The notes under the pieces were generated by a model, which was given only the letters and a program-made list of their open reading frames with translations, was not told where the DNA came from and made no database searches. A stretch of 64,000 bases of DNA. It comes from JANPCX01 sp050916095 (lineage in GTDB: Bacteria; Pseudomonadota; Gammaproteobacteria; Burkholderiales; Burkholderiaceae_C). Positions 1-9,469 of this stretch are shown piece after piece; within the stretch, counting starts at the first letter, position 1, and the number at the start of each line of letters is the position of its first letter. The stretch covers positions 3,844,001 through 3,908,000 of the forward strand of contig CP050901.1 in assembly GCA_050916095.1 (NCBI GenBank). Direction: 5' to 3'. Both the position numbers and the translations under genes were made by a program.

Positions 1-1261
<1,261 letters not shown>

Positions 1262-1431
1262 GATCTTGATAAAAAATTACTCAAAGAATTGAAGTGAACT
1301 TCACTTGCATGAATTTCAATTCAGTGAGCGTTTAAGGTCCATGAGACCTGAACTTCGCTTTGCTCGCCCTTGCGGACAAACTCCACTCATTCAGCACTCG
1401 CCTTCAAACGCCCACGCTTATCGGCTGCTAG

Positions 1432-1444
1432 TTTTTAAAGAACA
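1432..1444 (-). promoter_or_regulatory. boxA-type antitermination element of the rRNA leader
   Basis: On the minus strand the leader reads TGTTCTTTAAAAA, a good match to the boxA element of betaproteobacterial rRNA leaders. It lies about 170 nt before the 16S 5' end. boxA recruits NusB/NusE during rRNA transcription. This is a motif match only. Confidence 0.7.
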
Positions 1445-1646
1445 TCGCTCAACACTTCTTGCCACCAGCACCGCTAGATTCAGGCTTTAAACCTTTTTCT
1501 AACTTCGCGCCAACCGCTTTCAGCGGAGCCTGTGATTATGACATGCTTTTTAACTCGCCGTCAAATTTTTTCACAGTTTTTTTACCACCTTCGCTTCACA
1601 AACTGCCACTAACTCTCGTCACCAGCACCTCTCAGCGAAGACAGCG

Positions 1647-1676
1647 ACTGTAGCACATTTTTGCGAGGGATTTCAA
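1647..1676 (-). promoter_or_regulatory. probable rRNA operon promoter
   Basis: The minus strand shows TTGAAA (1671-1676), an 18-bp spacer and TACAGT (1647-1652), placed upstream of boxA and the 16S gene and downstream of ptsI. This fits a sigma-70 promoter for the rRNA operon with a leader of about 380 nt. Other promoters in the same stretch cannot be excluded. Confidence 0.55.
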
Positions 1677-1773
1677 GTGGCCCGTGTCAACAGGCTCTTT
1701 TTCACTCGATCTTGGTCAAGCGGATTCCAGACTCAAGCCCGAATTGGAGAACACTGTAGGCGACGCACAACCT

Positions 1774-3585
1774 TCAGATGACTCTGAGATCGTTGGGCGC
1801 TTGCGCTATGTGCTGCTGAACCTGTATGGACGTGCCTTTGGGATCATCGTCGTTCAGGATTCGCTCCAACTGCGACTGCCATCTTTTGGTGTCAGAACGC
1901 AGGACACGCTGTTTGACGGCGCTAATTTGCGATGGATGCATGGAGAAACTTCTGAGTCCCATACCAAGCAACACATCTGTGAACTCAACGTCTCCGGCCA
2001 TTTCGCCACAGATGCTGACTTCTTTGCCTGCCGCATTGGCCGTGGCTATCGTCTGCGCAACCAGCTTAAGAACAGCAGGATGCCACGGGTTGTAGAGGTG
2101 AGCGACTGTTTCGTCCGCGCGGTCGATGGCCAATGTGTATTGAATGAGGTCGTTGGTTCCAATCGACACAAAATCGAATACCTTCAGAAGGCTGGGGAGC
2201 ATGAGGGCCGCGGCTGGAATCTCGACCATTGCACCAATCAGTACATCGGTATAGGCCTTGCCGTTGTCGGTGAGCTGCTGCTTAACCCGCGCAACCGCTT
2301 CCATGGTTTGCACCGCTTCGCTCAGGTGAGACACCATGGGCACCAAAACCTTAACCTTACCGAAGGCACTGGCACGGAAAATGGCGCGCAATTGTTGGCG
2401 AAACATCGCGGGCTCTGACAGACTCCAACGTATCGCTCGCAGCCCTAGCGCTGGATTGAGGACATGTTCGTGACGCAACTCATTGACCGTCATGCGATCC
2501 AGCGGCTTGTCCGCGCCAATATCGACAGTGCGAATGGTGACCGGCAAGCCCTGCATGGCTTGTACGACGGATTTGTAGGCCTCGAACTGTTCATCCTCAC
2601 CCGGCAATTCGCCATCGCGGTTCATGAACAAGAATTCGCTGCGGAAGAGCCCAACACCCAATGCGCCGGCCTCCAGCGCCGCTGGCGCGTCACCTGGAAG
2701 TTCAATGTTTGCCAGTAACTCTACGCGCTCGCCGTCTAAGGTGACCGCTGGGGTGAAACGCAAGCGAGCCAAACGAGCACGCTCCAATTCGCTTTGACGC
2801 TGGCGAAAACGGTATTCCTCCAGAATGATGGCCGAAGGGTTGACAATGACGACACCGAGGTCGCCGTCAATGATGAGCCAGTCGTCTTGCCGAACGATCC
2901 GGCTGGCCTCGCGCGCGCCCACCACGGCGGGAATGTCCAGACTGCGGGCGACGATGGCTGTATGCGACGTTTTGCCGCCCACATCGGTCACAAAACCCGT
3001 GAACACACTGCGCTTGAATTGCAGCATGTCGGCAGGTGCCACATCGTTGGCGACGAGGAGCAAAGGGTCTTCACCGGCAAAGTCACGTGCGCCGGGCGGG
3101 CCTGCGATACCAGCAATGGCATCCACCACGGGTGAAGTTGCCGCGTTTTCGTCCAGGGCACGCAACAAACGCTCAACGACCTGCTCCAAGTCCGCTTTAC
3201 GCTCGCGCAGATAGTCATCTTCCATTTCGTCGAATTGACGGGCCAACATCTCCAACTGGGCTGACAGCGCCCATTCAGCGTTGTAGTGGCGCTCCTGTAT
3301 CCACTGCTTGGTGGCATGGATGAGTGTTTCGTCGTGCAACAGCATCAGATGCACATCGAGCAAGGCTGATAGCTCGGCCGGGGCCTCGGCCGGCAACTCG
3401 CGCTGCAAGCTGCCGAGTTCGTTGGCAACTTCGTCGCGTGCCGAGCGCAACCGGTCAATCTCGGTCGCAACCGCAGACGGTTCGATGAAGTAGTGCGCCA
3501 CGTCAACGCGACTGGACGAAATCAGAACAGCGCGGCCGATGGCCACACCACGAGAGACGGGAACGCCGAACACTTGAATGCTCAT
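1774..3585 (-). CDS. ptsI: phosphoenolpyruvate-protein phosphotransferase (PTS enzyme I)
   Basis: Enzyme I takes phosphate from phosphoenolpyruvate onto a histidine and passes it to HPr in the cytoplasm. The 603-aa protein has the family's normal length. The swivelling phospho-His domain contains GGKTSHTAIVARS, where the His is the phosphorylated residue. The C-terminal PEP-binding barrel has LFRSEFLFM, SIGTNDLIQYTLA and the signature ICGEMAGD near the end. In betaproteobacteria ptsH normally lies just upstream. Here the 400 bp upstream contain no HPr gene, so HPr must be encoded elsewhere. The gene reads toward the rRNA operon. The start at 3585 begins MSIQVFGVPVS, a typical EI N-terminus, though no clear ribosome binding site precedes it. 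Confidence 0.96.
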   Translation of the reverse strand: MSIQVFGVPVSRGVAIGRAVLISSSRVDVAHYFIEPSAVATEIDRLRSARDEVANELGSLQRELPAEAPAELSALLDVHLMLLHDETLIHATKQWIQERHYNAEWALSAQLEMLARQFDEMEDDYLRERKADLEQVVERLLRALDENAATSPVVDAIAGIAGPPGARDFAGEDPLLLVANDVAPADMLQFKRSVFTGFVTDVGGKTSHTAIVARSLDIPAVVGAREASRIVRQDDWLIIDGDLGVVIVNPSAIILEEYRFRQRQSELERARLARLRFTPAVTLDGERVELLANIELPGDAPAALEAGALGVGLFRSEFLFMNRDGELPGEDEQFEAYKSVVQAMQGLPVTIRTVDIGADKPLDRMTVNELRHEHVLNPALGLRAIRWSLSEPAMFRQQLRAIFRASAFGKVKVLVPMVSHLSEAVQTMEAVARVKQQLTDNGKAYTDVLIGAMVEIPAAALMLPSLLKVFDFVSIGTNDLIQYTLAIDRADETVAHLYNPWHPAVLKLVAQTIATANAAGKEVSICGEMAGDVEFTDVLLGMGLRSFSMHPSQISAVKQRVLRSDTKRWQSQLERILNDDDPKGTSIQVQQHIAQAPNDLRVI

Positions 3586-3997
3586 ATGGGCATCGTATCA
3601 GCGCCCGCAGGCGGCACCCTGCCCCCCACCCCCCGGCCCAGGTTTGATGCCAAGTGATGTGGCATTGAAGCAGCATAGAGGTAGTCGGTAGCCAAGGAGT
3701 AAACCCATTCGCCATTTGCATGGTTGACGCGCAGAGCAAACGTCCTTTGAGCGCCAGCAGCGAGCCACAATAACTAGCCCGGATGTTTCACCAGGGACGC
3801 GCCCGAGTGGGCTGTGATGCGGTGCGTTGGCAAGGGTGTAGCAGGGCTTTGTCAAAACTTCGTTTTCGGACAGCCTGCTGTCCGCCTGCGGAACGACCTG
3901 CGCTTGCAAACGCGGGTGCGCCCTGCAAGTACCTGGGAGCGGTGGAGTTTTAACAACAGGTGGATGAAGTACAACTTGCACCTGCGCAAAAACAAGC
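3586..3997. other. gene-free stretch upstream of ptsI
   Basis: About 410 bases without a recognisable gene; frames found here do not resemble proteins. A run of C's lies at about 3623-3637. The bases around 3776-3800 (GCCCGGATGTTTCACCAGG) loosely recall insertion-sequence ends, but no matching second end was found. No ptsH or EIIA gene is visible. Confidence 0.5.
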
Positions 3998-6116
3998 TCA
4001 GCGGACAGTTGGCTTGCGGCCCAAGAGTATGCGCATGGCAGCTTGGGTTTGTGTAATGTTCAGTGGCTTGACCCAGTAATCTGCAAATCCTGCGGCCATG
4101 GCTTCTCGAATGTCCTCAGGCATGGCGTCTGCTGAAACCATCACCGCAGGCACATCCGACAGTCGCGGGTGTTTTCGTAGCTTGGCCAACAGCTGTAACC
4201 CATCGATGTCGGGCAAGTGACGGTCGAGCAACAAGAGATCTGGTCGGTCTGCCATGGCCAAGGCCTCGCCGAGCGCACCCGATGGCGCGTCAGTGCACCT
4301 GACCTCGGCCAACGCATCCAGGATACCTCGCATCAGAACCACATTGACCGGGTTGTCCTCAACGTAAAGCACGTGAAACGAACCGGGTGTTTCTTGCAAA
4401 TCCATGAAACCCGAGTGCGCATGGTTGGGGCTGGACCATTGCGCCGTCACCGCTTCCCCGAGGATGGCAGGGTCAGCCGCGTTCAAGTGCAAGGAAAAAC
4501 ACGAACCGTGGCCCCACTTGCTGCTGACCTCCAAATGACCCCCCATTCTCTCGGTCAAGCCCCGGGTGATGACCAGCCCTAGTACTGCGACTCTGAAATA
4601 ACAAAACATGAAAGCGTGCCTTCGCACCGATGGCGGCGTTGCAAATCCTCGCGATACCCCGGTATCGCTGCGGTTTGCGCCTTGCCATCGGCACGAATTC
4701 ACCGCTTTCATTTGTTCCGTTATTTCAGAGTCGCAGTACTAGGCCCGAGCCTTCTGCCCTGGTGCGCTCGGCCCCCAAACGATTGAAAGGTTCAAACAGG
4801 TGGGCACGTTGATCGTCGCTCAGGCCCTGGCCGCTGTCCATGACGGCCAGGGTGACCCCGGTGTCGTCGCGTCGTGCCCGCAGCACGACACTTCCTTGGG
4901 GACGGTTGTATTTGACGGCGTTGTTGAGCAGGTTTCCAAGACACTGCAGCAATTTCTGTGCATCCGCCAGTACCCAGAGCTGCGGCTGAAGATCCAGGGA
5001 GATGTCGATCCCGCTTTTGCTGGCCAACACTTCAACCAAATGAATAGCTTCCTGCGCCACAAGTGCAACACACACAGGTTCGACCACAACCTGAACGGTA
5101 TCGGACTCAATCCGTTCGATGTCGAGCACTTCGTTGATGAGGGCAAGCAAATGACGGCCCGCAGAGTCACTATGGGCCATCTGGTCTTTTTGCCGCCGAT
5201 TGAGACTCAACTCGGGGTCGCGTGAGAGCAACTGTGCAAAGCCCAACACCGCGTTCAGCGGCGTGCGCAACTCATGGCTGACTCTGGCCAAAAATTCACC
5301 TTTGGCCTGATTGGCCCGCACGGCGAGCTCTTTGTCACGCGCCAGTGCTTCCATGGCGTGGCGTTCGCTGACATCAGCGAGGTAACCGTGCCACAGCACA
5401 TCCCCATTGGCCTGCGGTTGAGGCCCCGCGCGACCTTCGATCCAGCGCTGCGCACCATCGAATGATCGCACCCGAAACTGAAAGCTCCAATGCGTGAGCA
5501 AGGTGGCCGATTGCTGAATACTGTCCCACAAGCGCACCAAATCATCAGGGTGAATGCGATCAAAAACGGCTTGCGCCGATAACTTTGCCTGCGCGGGCGT
5601 GACTCCAAACACATCTTGTAGAACATCGTTGGCCTAGGGAAAACATGAAGTGCCATCGCGTCGCAATAGAAACTGGTGAATCACGCCAGGCACTTGTTCA
5701 ACGCTGCGGCGTGCCCGCAACAGCTCGTCTTCCAGTCTTTTTCTGTCACGAATGACCAACACGACGGCCAGGTTGTGCGCACCCGAATCCATGACCTGGC
5801 GCTCGATATTCAGCAGTACCGGCAAATCGGTGCCGTCTTTGTGCCGCATGACCAAATAGGTCTCTGACACCCGATTTCGCAATTTGAGCGTGGAGAAGAG
5901 TCCGGTGAGATACAGGATCCGGGAGGCTGGCGTCAACAGGTCAGACAACGTCCGTCCCAAAACAGTTGACGCCGTTGCTTCGTCGCCGGTGTGATCCCCG
6001 TGCCCCAACAAACGCAGCATTTCGGCATTGGCGGCCAGTAAGCGTCCATCGTCGTCAAAACAAATCAGCCCGCAAGGCCGCTGATTCGCAGAAAAAAACG
6101 AATCCACAGCGATCAA
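3998..6116 (-). pseudogene. PAS-PAS hybrid sensor histidine kinase with receiver domain, disrupted
   Basis: Three collinear pieces make up one kinase. Piece 1 (5634-6116) holds a PAS domain and the start of a second. It ends at an amber codon TAG (5634-5636) in the context CFP-stop-ANDVLQDVFG, where PAS domains usually read FPYAND, so Tyr to amber is the simplest cause. Piece 2 (4725-5633) continues in frame with the second PAS domain, HisKA (VSHELRTPLNAVLGF, phospho-His) and HATPase N and G1 boxes (NLLNNAVKY, DSGQGLS). It is cut at EGSGL by the MITE-like element 4579-4742. Piece 3 (3998-4578) resumes at GLVITRGL and carries a receiver domain (LYVEDN, phospho-Asp in LLLLDRHLPD, Lys in VKPL). 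Removing the element restores the frame. The start codon overlaps the stop of the RsbQ-like gene by 4 bp, so the two were coexpressed. Two independent lesions argue for a dead gene. Confidence 0.88.
4579..4742. mobile_element. MITE-like palindromic element, copy A1 (inside kinase pseudogene)
   Basis: A 156-bp long-armed palindrome lies between two CTAG tetranucleotides (4579-4582 and 4739-4742). The terminal arms begin TACTGCGACTCTGAAATAAC on the left and mirror on the right. The centre has the hairpin GCGATACC / GGTATCGC. It encodes no transposase. The kinase reading frame is restored if one CTAG and the element are removed, which makes CTAG a target-site duplication. That duplication fits mobilisation by an IS5- or IS630-type transposase. 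The second copy is at 12179-12342. Confidence 0.85.
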
Positions 6117-6976
6117 CTGAGCTGATCTTGCAGGTAACGATCCAGGACGCCGATGAACTCCTCAGGCTCGCTCATGTGCGGGCAATGCCCAGTTGCTTTC
6201 ATCACTCTCAGTAGGCTGCGCGGCAACTGGGCATGCATGTACTGGCCGACTGACAGAGGCGCAATGGCGTCATCAGTGCATTGCACGATCAAGCTGGGTG
6301 TTTTGATCTGTGGCAGGTCCTTCCTGTTGTCAGCCAGGAAAATGGCGCGGGCCCAGCGCAGCGCAATAGCAGGGTCCATGGCGCAAAAGCTCGCGCCCAG
6401 GGTTTGTTTCAGTTGAGGCCTGTCGTCGTTCTTCATGATGACAGGAGCCGTGGCATCGGCCCACCCCACGAAGTGGTGCTCCATCATGTCGAGCATGCCT
6501 TCAATGTCGGCGCGGTTGAAACCACCGACATAGTCTGGTGGGTCGTTGATGTAGCGCGGCGAGGGTGCCACCATCACCAGGTGCGCGAAGCGCTCGGGTT
6601 GCGACACGCTGGCCAAAGCGCCGATCATGGCACTGGCCGAGTGACCCACGAACACGGTTTGGTTCAAGTCCAGTGCTTCGCAAATGTCCAGCACGTCTTG
6701 CGCGTAGCCATTGAGCGTGGCGTAGCGCTGTGGGTCGTAGGCGCTGGTGTCGGAGTGGCTCGAGCCGATGAAATCAAACAGCACCACCTTGAAACGATCT
6801 TGGTAGGCGGGCACCACGTCGCGCCACATAGACTGGTCGCAGCCAAAGCCATGCGCAAACACCAGGGTGTGGAGCCCACTTCCGAGTTCAGTGACGTGGT
6901 GACGACGACGAATGGTTTCGCGGAACGTAGCCCTCGTGATCGCCCCAAGAGAAGTTCGGGAAATAGAGCCCCACAT
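6113..6976 (-). CDS. RsbQ-like alpha/beta hydrolase
   Basis: The protein closely follows Bacillus subtilis RsbQ in pattern: VFAHGFGCDQSMW oxyanion region, nucleophile serine in VGHSASAM, acid in CTDDAIAP and histidine in GHCPHMS. RsbQ proteins, relatives of plant D14/KAI2 hormone receptors, make or bind a small hydrophobic ligand for a partner PAS protein. Here the partner is the adjoining PAS hybrid kinase, whose ATG overlaps this gene's stop by 4 bp. The start is uncertain. An ATG at 6976 gives 288 aa, against about 269 aa in B. subtilis. A longer frame from 7069 would translate through the 13-G tract at 6990-7002 into a proline run and looks unlikely. With the kinase broken, the hydrolase may be an orphan. 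Confidence 0.85.
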   Translation of the reverse strand: MWGSISRTSLGAITRATFRETIRRRHHVTELGSGLHTLVFAHGFGCDQSMWRDVVPAYQDRFKVVLFDFIGSSHSDTSAYDPQRYATLNGYAQDVLDICEALDLNQTVFVGHSASAMIGALASVSQPERFAHLVMVAPSPRYINDPPDYVGGFNRADIEGMLDMMEHHFVGWADATAPVIMKNDDRPQLKQTLGASFCAMDPAIALRWARAIFLADNRKDLPQIKTPSLIVQCTDDAIAPLSVGQYMHAQLPRSLLRVMKATGHCPHMSEPEEFIGVLDRYLQDQLS

Positions 6977-6989
6977 AGCTTGGGGAAGA

Positions 6990-7002
6990 GGGGGGGGGGG
7001 GG
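6990..7002. repeat. 13-base G homopolymer upstream of the RsbQ-like gene
   Basis: Thirteen consecutive G's on the plus strand (C's on the coding strand) lie 14 bp before the preferred RsbQ ATG and inside its longer possible reading frame. Tracts of this length are prone to slipped-strand length change. They can alter promoter or leader spacing, or the frame of an upstream start. Confidence 0.8.
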
Positions 7003-7130
7003 AATATACCCTTTGGCGCATGCCTCTGGATAAGAGAGTTGATGCCGTTCTGCGAGACATTTTTAGCATTTAACTGTGGTCGCGCAGTGTCTTTTTGGTG
7101 TCTGTCTGCACACTCTGGGACAATTTACGA

Positions 7131-8411
7131 ATGAGCTCAATCGAACTGCAAGAAACCGTGGCCCACATGGGCCGTGCCGCCCGAGTCGCCAGCCGCCAAA
7201 TGGCAGCAGCTTCTACCGCGTCCAAAAACCTGGCTTTACTGGCTTTGGCGCGTTTGTTGCGTGAACCGACCGCTGCTTTACATGCCGCCAATGCGCAAGA
7301 CATTGAAGCTGCCCAAACGGCGGGTTTGGCTGTGCCCATGGTGGACAGGCTGCGACTCACCGACAAAGTCATCGCCACCGTTGCACAAGGCTGCGAGCAA
7401 ATTGCCGCCATGCCGGATCCCATTGGTGAGATCAGCAATTTGCGCCGCCGCCCCAGCGGCATCAGCGTGGGCCATATGCGGGTGCCCATCGGGGTCTTCG
7501 GCATGATTTACGAGAGCCGTCCCAATGTGACGATCGAGGCCGCTTCGTTGGCCATCAAAAGCGGCAATGCCTGCATCTTGCGTGGCGGCTCGGAGGCCAT
7601 TCATTCCAATTTGGCGCTGTGGCGATTGGTGCAAGCGGCTTTGGTTGAAGCGGGCCTGCCGGCCGACGCCGTCCAGCTTGTGCAAACCACAGACCGCGCT
7701 GCAGTGGGCCACTTGATTGCCTCGCCTGCGGCCGTGGACGTGATCATTCCGCGCGGTGGCAAGGGTCTGATTGAACGCATCAGTGCTGAGGCCAAAGTGC
7801 CGGTCATCAAACACCTGGACGGCAACTGCCATGTGTATGTGGATGCCCAAGTGGATTTGGCCTTGGCGCTCAAGGTCACCGACAACGCCAAAACACAAAA
7901 GTACAGCCCGTGTAACGCGGCTGAATCGCTGCTGGTACATGCGGCCGTTGCGCCGCGTTTCCTGCCTGAAATTGGCGCGGTGTTTGCCGCCAAGGGCGTG
8001 GAAATGCGGGTGGATGCAGCATCCAAAACCTGGCTCAAAGCGGTGCCCGGCGCCAAGCTGGTGGATGCCACCGAACAAGACTGGTCTGAGGAGTACCTCG
8101 CGCCCATCATCAGCATCAAGGTGGTGCAACACTTGGACGAGGCCATCGCCCACATCAATCAGTACAGCTCGCACCACACCGACGCCATCCTGACCGAACA
8201 CCATCCGAGTGCCATGCGTTTCCTGCGCGAGGTGGATTCCGCCAGCGTGATGGTCAACGCCAGCACACGCTTTGCAGACGGTTTTGAGTATGGGCTGGGT
8301 GCCGAAATCGGCATCAGCACCGATAAATTCCATGCGCGTGGGCCAGTGGGACTGGAGGGCCTCACCTCCATGAAGTGGGTGGTGCTGGGGCAAGGTGAGG
8401 TTAGAACGTGA
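7131..8411 (+). CDS. proA: gamma-glutamyl phosphate reductase
   Basis: ProA reduces glutamyl-5-phosphate to glutamate-5-semialdehyde with NADPH, the second step of proline synthesis. From the ATG at 7131 the protein is 426 aa, the usual length; an in-frame ATG at 7095 would only add a non-conserved leader. Seen are MIYESRPNVTIEAA, RGGSEA, IPRGGKGLIERI, the catalytic cysteine in KYSPCNAAESLLVH, and the C-terminal VMVNASTRFADGFEYGLGAE block. These are typical of the aldehyde dehydrogenase-fold ProA family. proB is not nearby. The gene diverges from the RsbQ-like gene. Confidence 0.96.
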   Translation: MSSIELQETVAHMGRAARVASRQMAAASTASKNLALLALARLLREPTAALHAANAQDIEAAQTAGLAVPMVDRLRLTDKVIATVAQGCEQIAAMPDPIGEISNLRRRPSGISVGHMRVPIGVFGMIYESRPNVTIEAASLAIKSGNACILRGGSEAIHSNLALWRLVQAALVEAGLPADAVQLVQTTDRAAVGHLIASPAAVDVIIPRGGKGLIERISAEAKVPVIKHLDGNCHVYVDAQVDLALALKVTDNAKTQKYSPCNAAESLLVHAAVAPRFLPEIGAVFAAKGVEMRVDAASKTWLKAVPGAKLVDATEQDWSEEYLAPIISIKVVQHLDEAIAHINQYSSHHTDAILTEHHPSAMRFLREVDSASVMVNASTRFADGFEYGLGAEIGISTDKFHARGPVGLEGLTSMKWVVLGQGEVRT

Positions 8412-8433
8412 GCGACGTCAAGCTGAGTGGCCG

Positions 8434-9015
8434 ATGACCACCACACAAATCGTTTCCATACTGATCGCAGCCACTTTGGTTTTTTGGGCCTTGGGTGCCT
8501 ACAACCGTTTGGTGCGTTTGCGCAGCAACATCAACCAGCGTTTTATCGTGGTCTATGAGCAGCTACAACGCCGCCATGACCTGCTCTTGCGTTGGGCGCA
8601 AGCGATGGAACCTTGGCTTGAGCACGACCCCAAAACCTTGGAGACACTGCGTGGCGGCTGCGAGCAATTGCAAGCTGCGGCCGATCAGGTGCGGCTGCGC
8701 CCGAGTGCCGCCCGCCGGGTGGCGGCCTTGCGTGTTGCTGAAGATGGTTTGGCGGCGGCCCGCAGCCGTGCCGTGGCCGACATGCCAGCGCAAATTGACC
8801 GAATTTTGCCCACCGCTACCGCCTTGGGTGCAGACGCCGATGGTGGATTGGCCATGCCAGTGTTGCTGGAGGAGTTAACTGCGGCCGGTGGCTTGCTGAC
8901 ATTGGCGCGCCAGCAGTTCAATGAGGCCGTGCAAGACTACAACGATGCCATTGAGCAATTTCCCACCTGGATCCTGGCGGGCTTGTTTCGTTTTCGATCT
9001 GCTGGTGTGTTGTGA
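8434..9015 (+). CDS. LemA-family membrane-anchored protein
   Basis: The 193-aa protein starts with one membrane segment (about residues 5-22) followed by YNRLVRLRSNINQRF, then a long helical region with RHDLL. The end, VQDYNDAIEQFPTWILAGLF, matches the closing block of LemA proteins. LemA proteins expose a helical bundle outside the membrane; their molecular role is poorly known. The start at 8434 was chosen because it sits just before the membrane segment. It follows proA by 22 bp and may share its transcript. The usual partner genes for LemA (TPM-domain proteins) are absent. Confidence 0.8.
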   Translation: MTTTQIVSILIAATLVFWALGAYNRLVRLRSNINQRFIVVYEQLQRRHDLLLRWAQAMEPWLEHDPKTLETLRGGCEQLQAAADQVRLRPSAARRVAALRVAEDGLAAARSRAVADMPAQIDRILPTATALGADADGGLAMPVLLEELTAAGGLLTLARQQFNEAVQDYNDAIEQFPTWILAGLFRFRSAGVL

Positions 9016-9128
9016 CTCTGGCGCATAAGCAAATGGAAAATCCGGCTTTGCGTCAACGCTGGTAGCAGCTACATTGCTGGGCCGCCGCTGTGTGCGCCTC
9101 AACGCCGCCCCCTTTCCATGGAGAAACC

Positions 9129-9458
9129 ATGCACCAAAGAGTCCTGTTTGCCAGCCTGATGGCGGCAACCCTTTTGTCAACGCCTGCTTGGGCGCAAGAC
9201 GTCAATGCCCTGCGCATCCAAAGCCTGGCCGCCACGTGCGCGGCCTGCCACGGCACCAGCGGCCGTGCGGTTGACGGCGCTGCCGTGCCGGGCCTGGCGG
9301 GCATGCCTGCCGCCTACATGGTGGAGCAAATGAAAGCCTTCAAAAACGGCACACGCCCGGCCACCGTCATGCACCAACTGGCCAAGGGTTACAGCGACGC
9401 GCAAATTGAACAAATCGCTGCGTACTTTGCAGCCCAATCGGCAAACCGCGCCCGCTGA
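9129..9458 (+). CDS. fccA: monoheme cytochrome c, flavocytochrome c sulfide dehydrogenase subunit
   Basis: This 109-aa exported cytochrome has a signal peptide ending near PAWA-QD and a single haem motif CAACH. A C-terminal VMHQLAKGYSDAQIEQIAAYFAAQ helix supplies the axial methionine region. The first ATG of the frame (9090) gives no signal peptide at its front, so 9129 is preferred; an AT-free GGAGAAACC precedes it. The flavoprotein gene starts 11 bp downstream, so the pair forms periplasmic sulfide:cytochrome c oxidoreductase (FccAB, also called SoxEF). Confidence 0.88.
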   Translation: MHQRVLFASLMAATLLSTPAWAQDVNALRIQSLAATCAACHGTSGRAVDGAAVPGLAGMPAAYMVEQMKAFKNGTRPATVMHQLAKGYSDAQIEQIAAYFAAQSANRAR

Positions 9459-9469
9459 AGGAGATAACC

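Larger units (their letters stand above)
1262..1773. other. gene-free rRNA leader and promoter region
   Basis: Between the 16S 5' end and the end of ptsI there is no credible protein gene. The stretch holds the transcribed leader with boxA and the promoter listed separately. No tRNA or further repeat was seen. Confidence 0.8.

Noticed and set aside
1684..2418. Long plus-strand open frame (244 codons) opposite ptsI
   Set aside because: It is the antisense of conserved ptsI codons; its translation has no family pattern or ribosome binding site.
3998..4711. Continuous 237-codon frame running from the MITE into the kinase C-terminus
   Set aside because: Its first 50 codons are MITE palindrome sequence, also seen in translations of copy A2, so it is not a native start of a separate response regulator.
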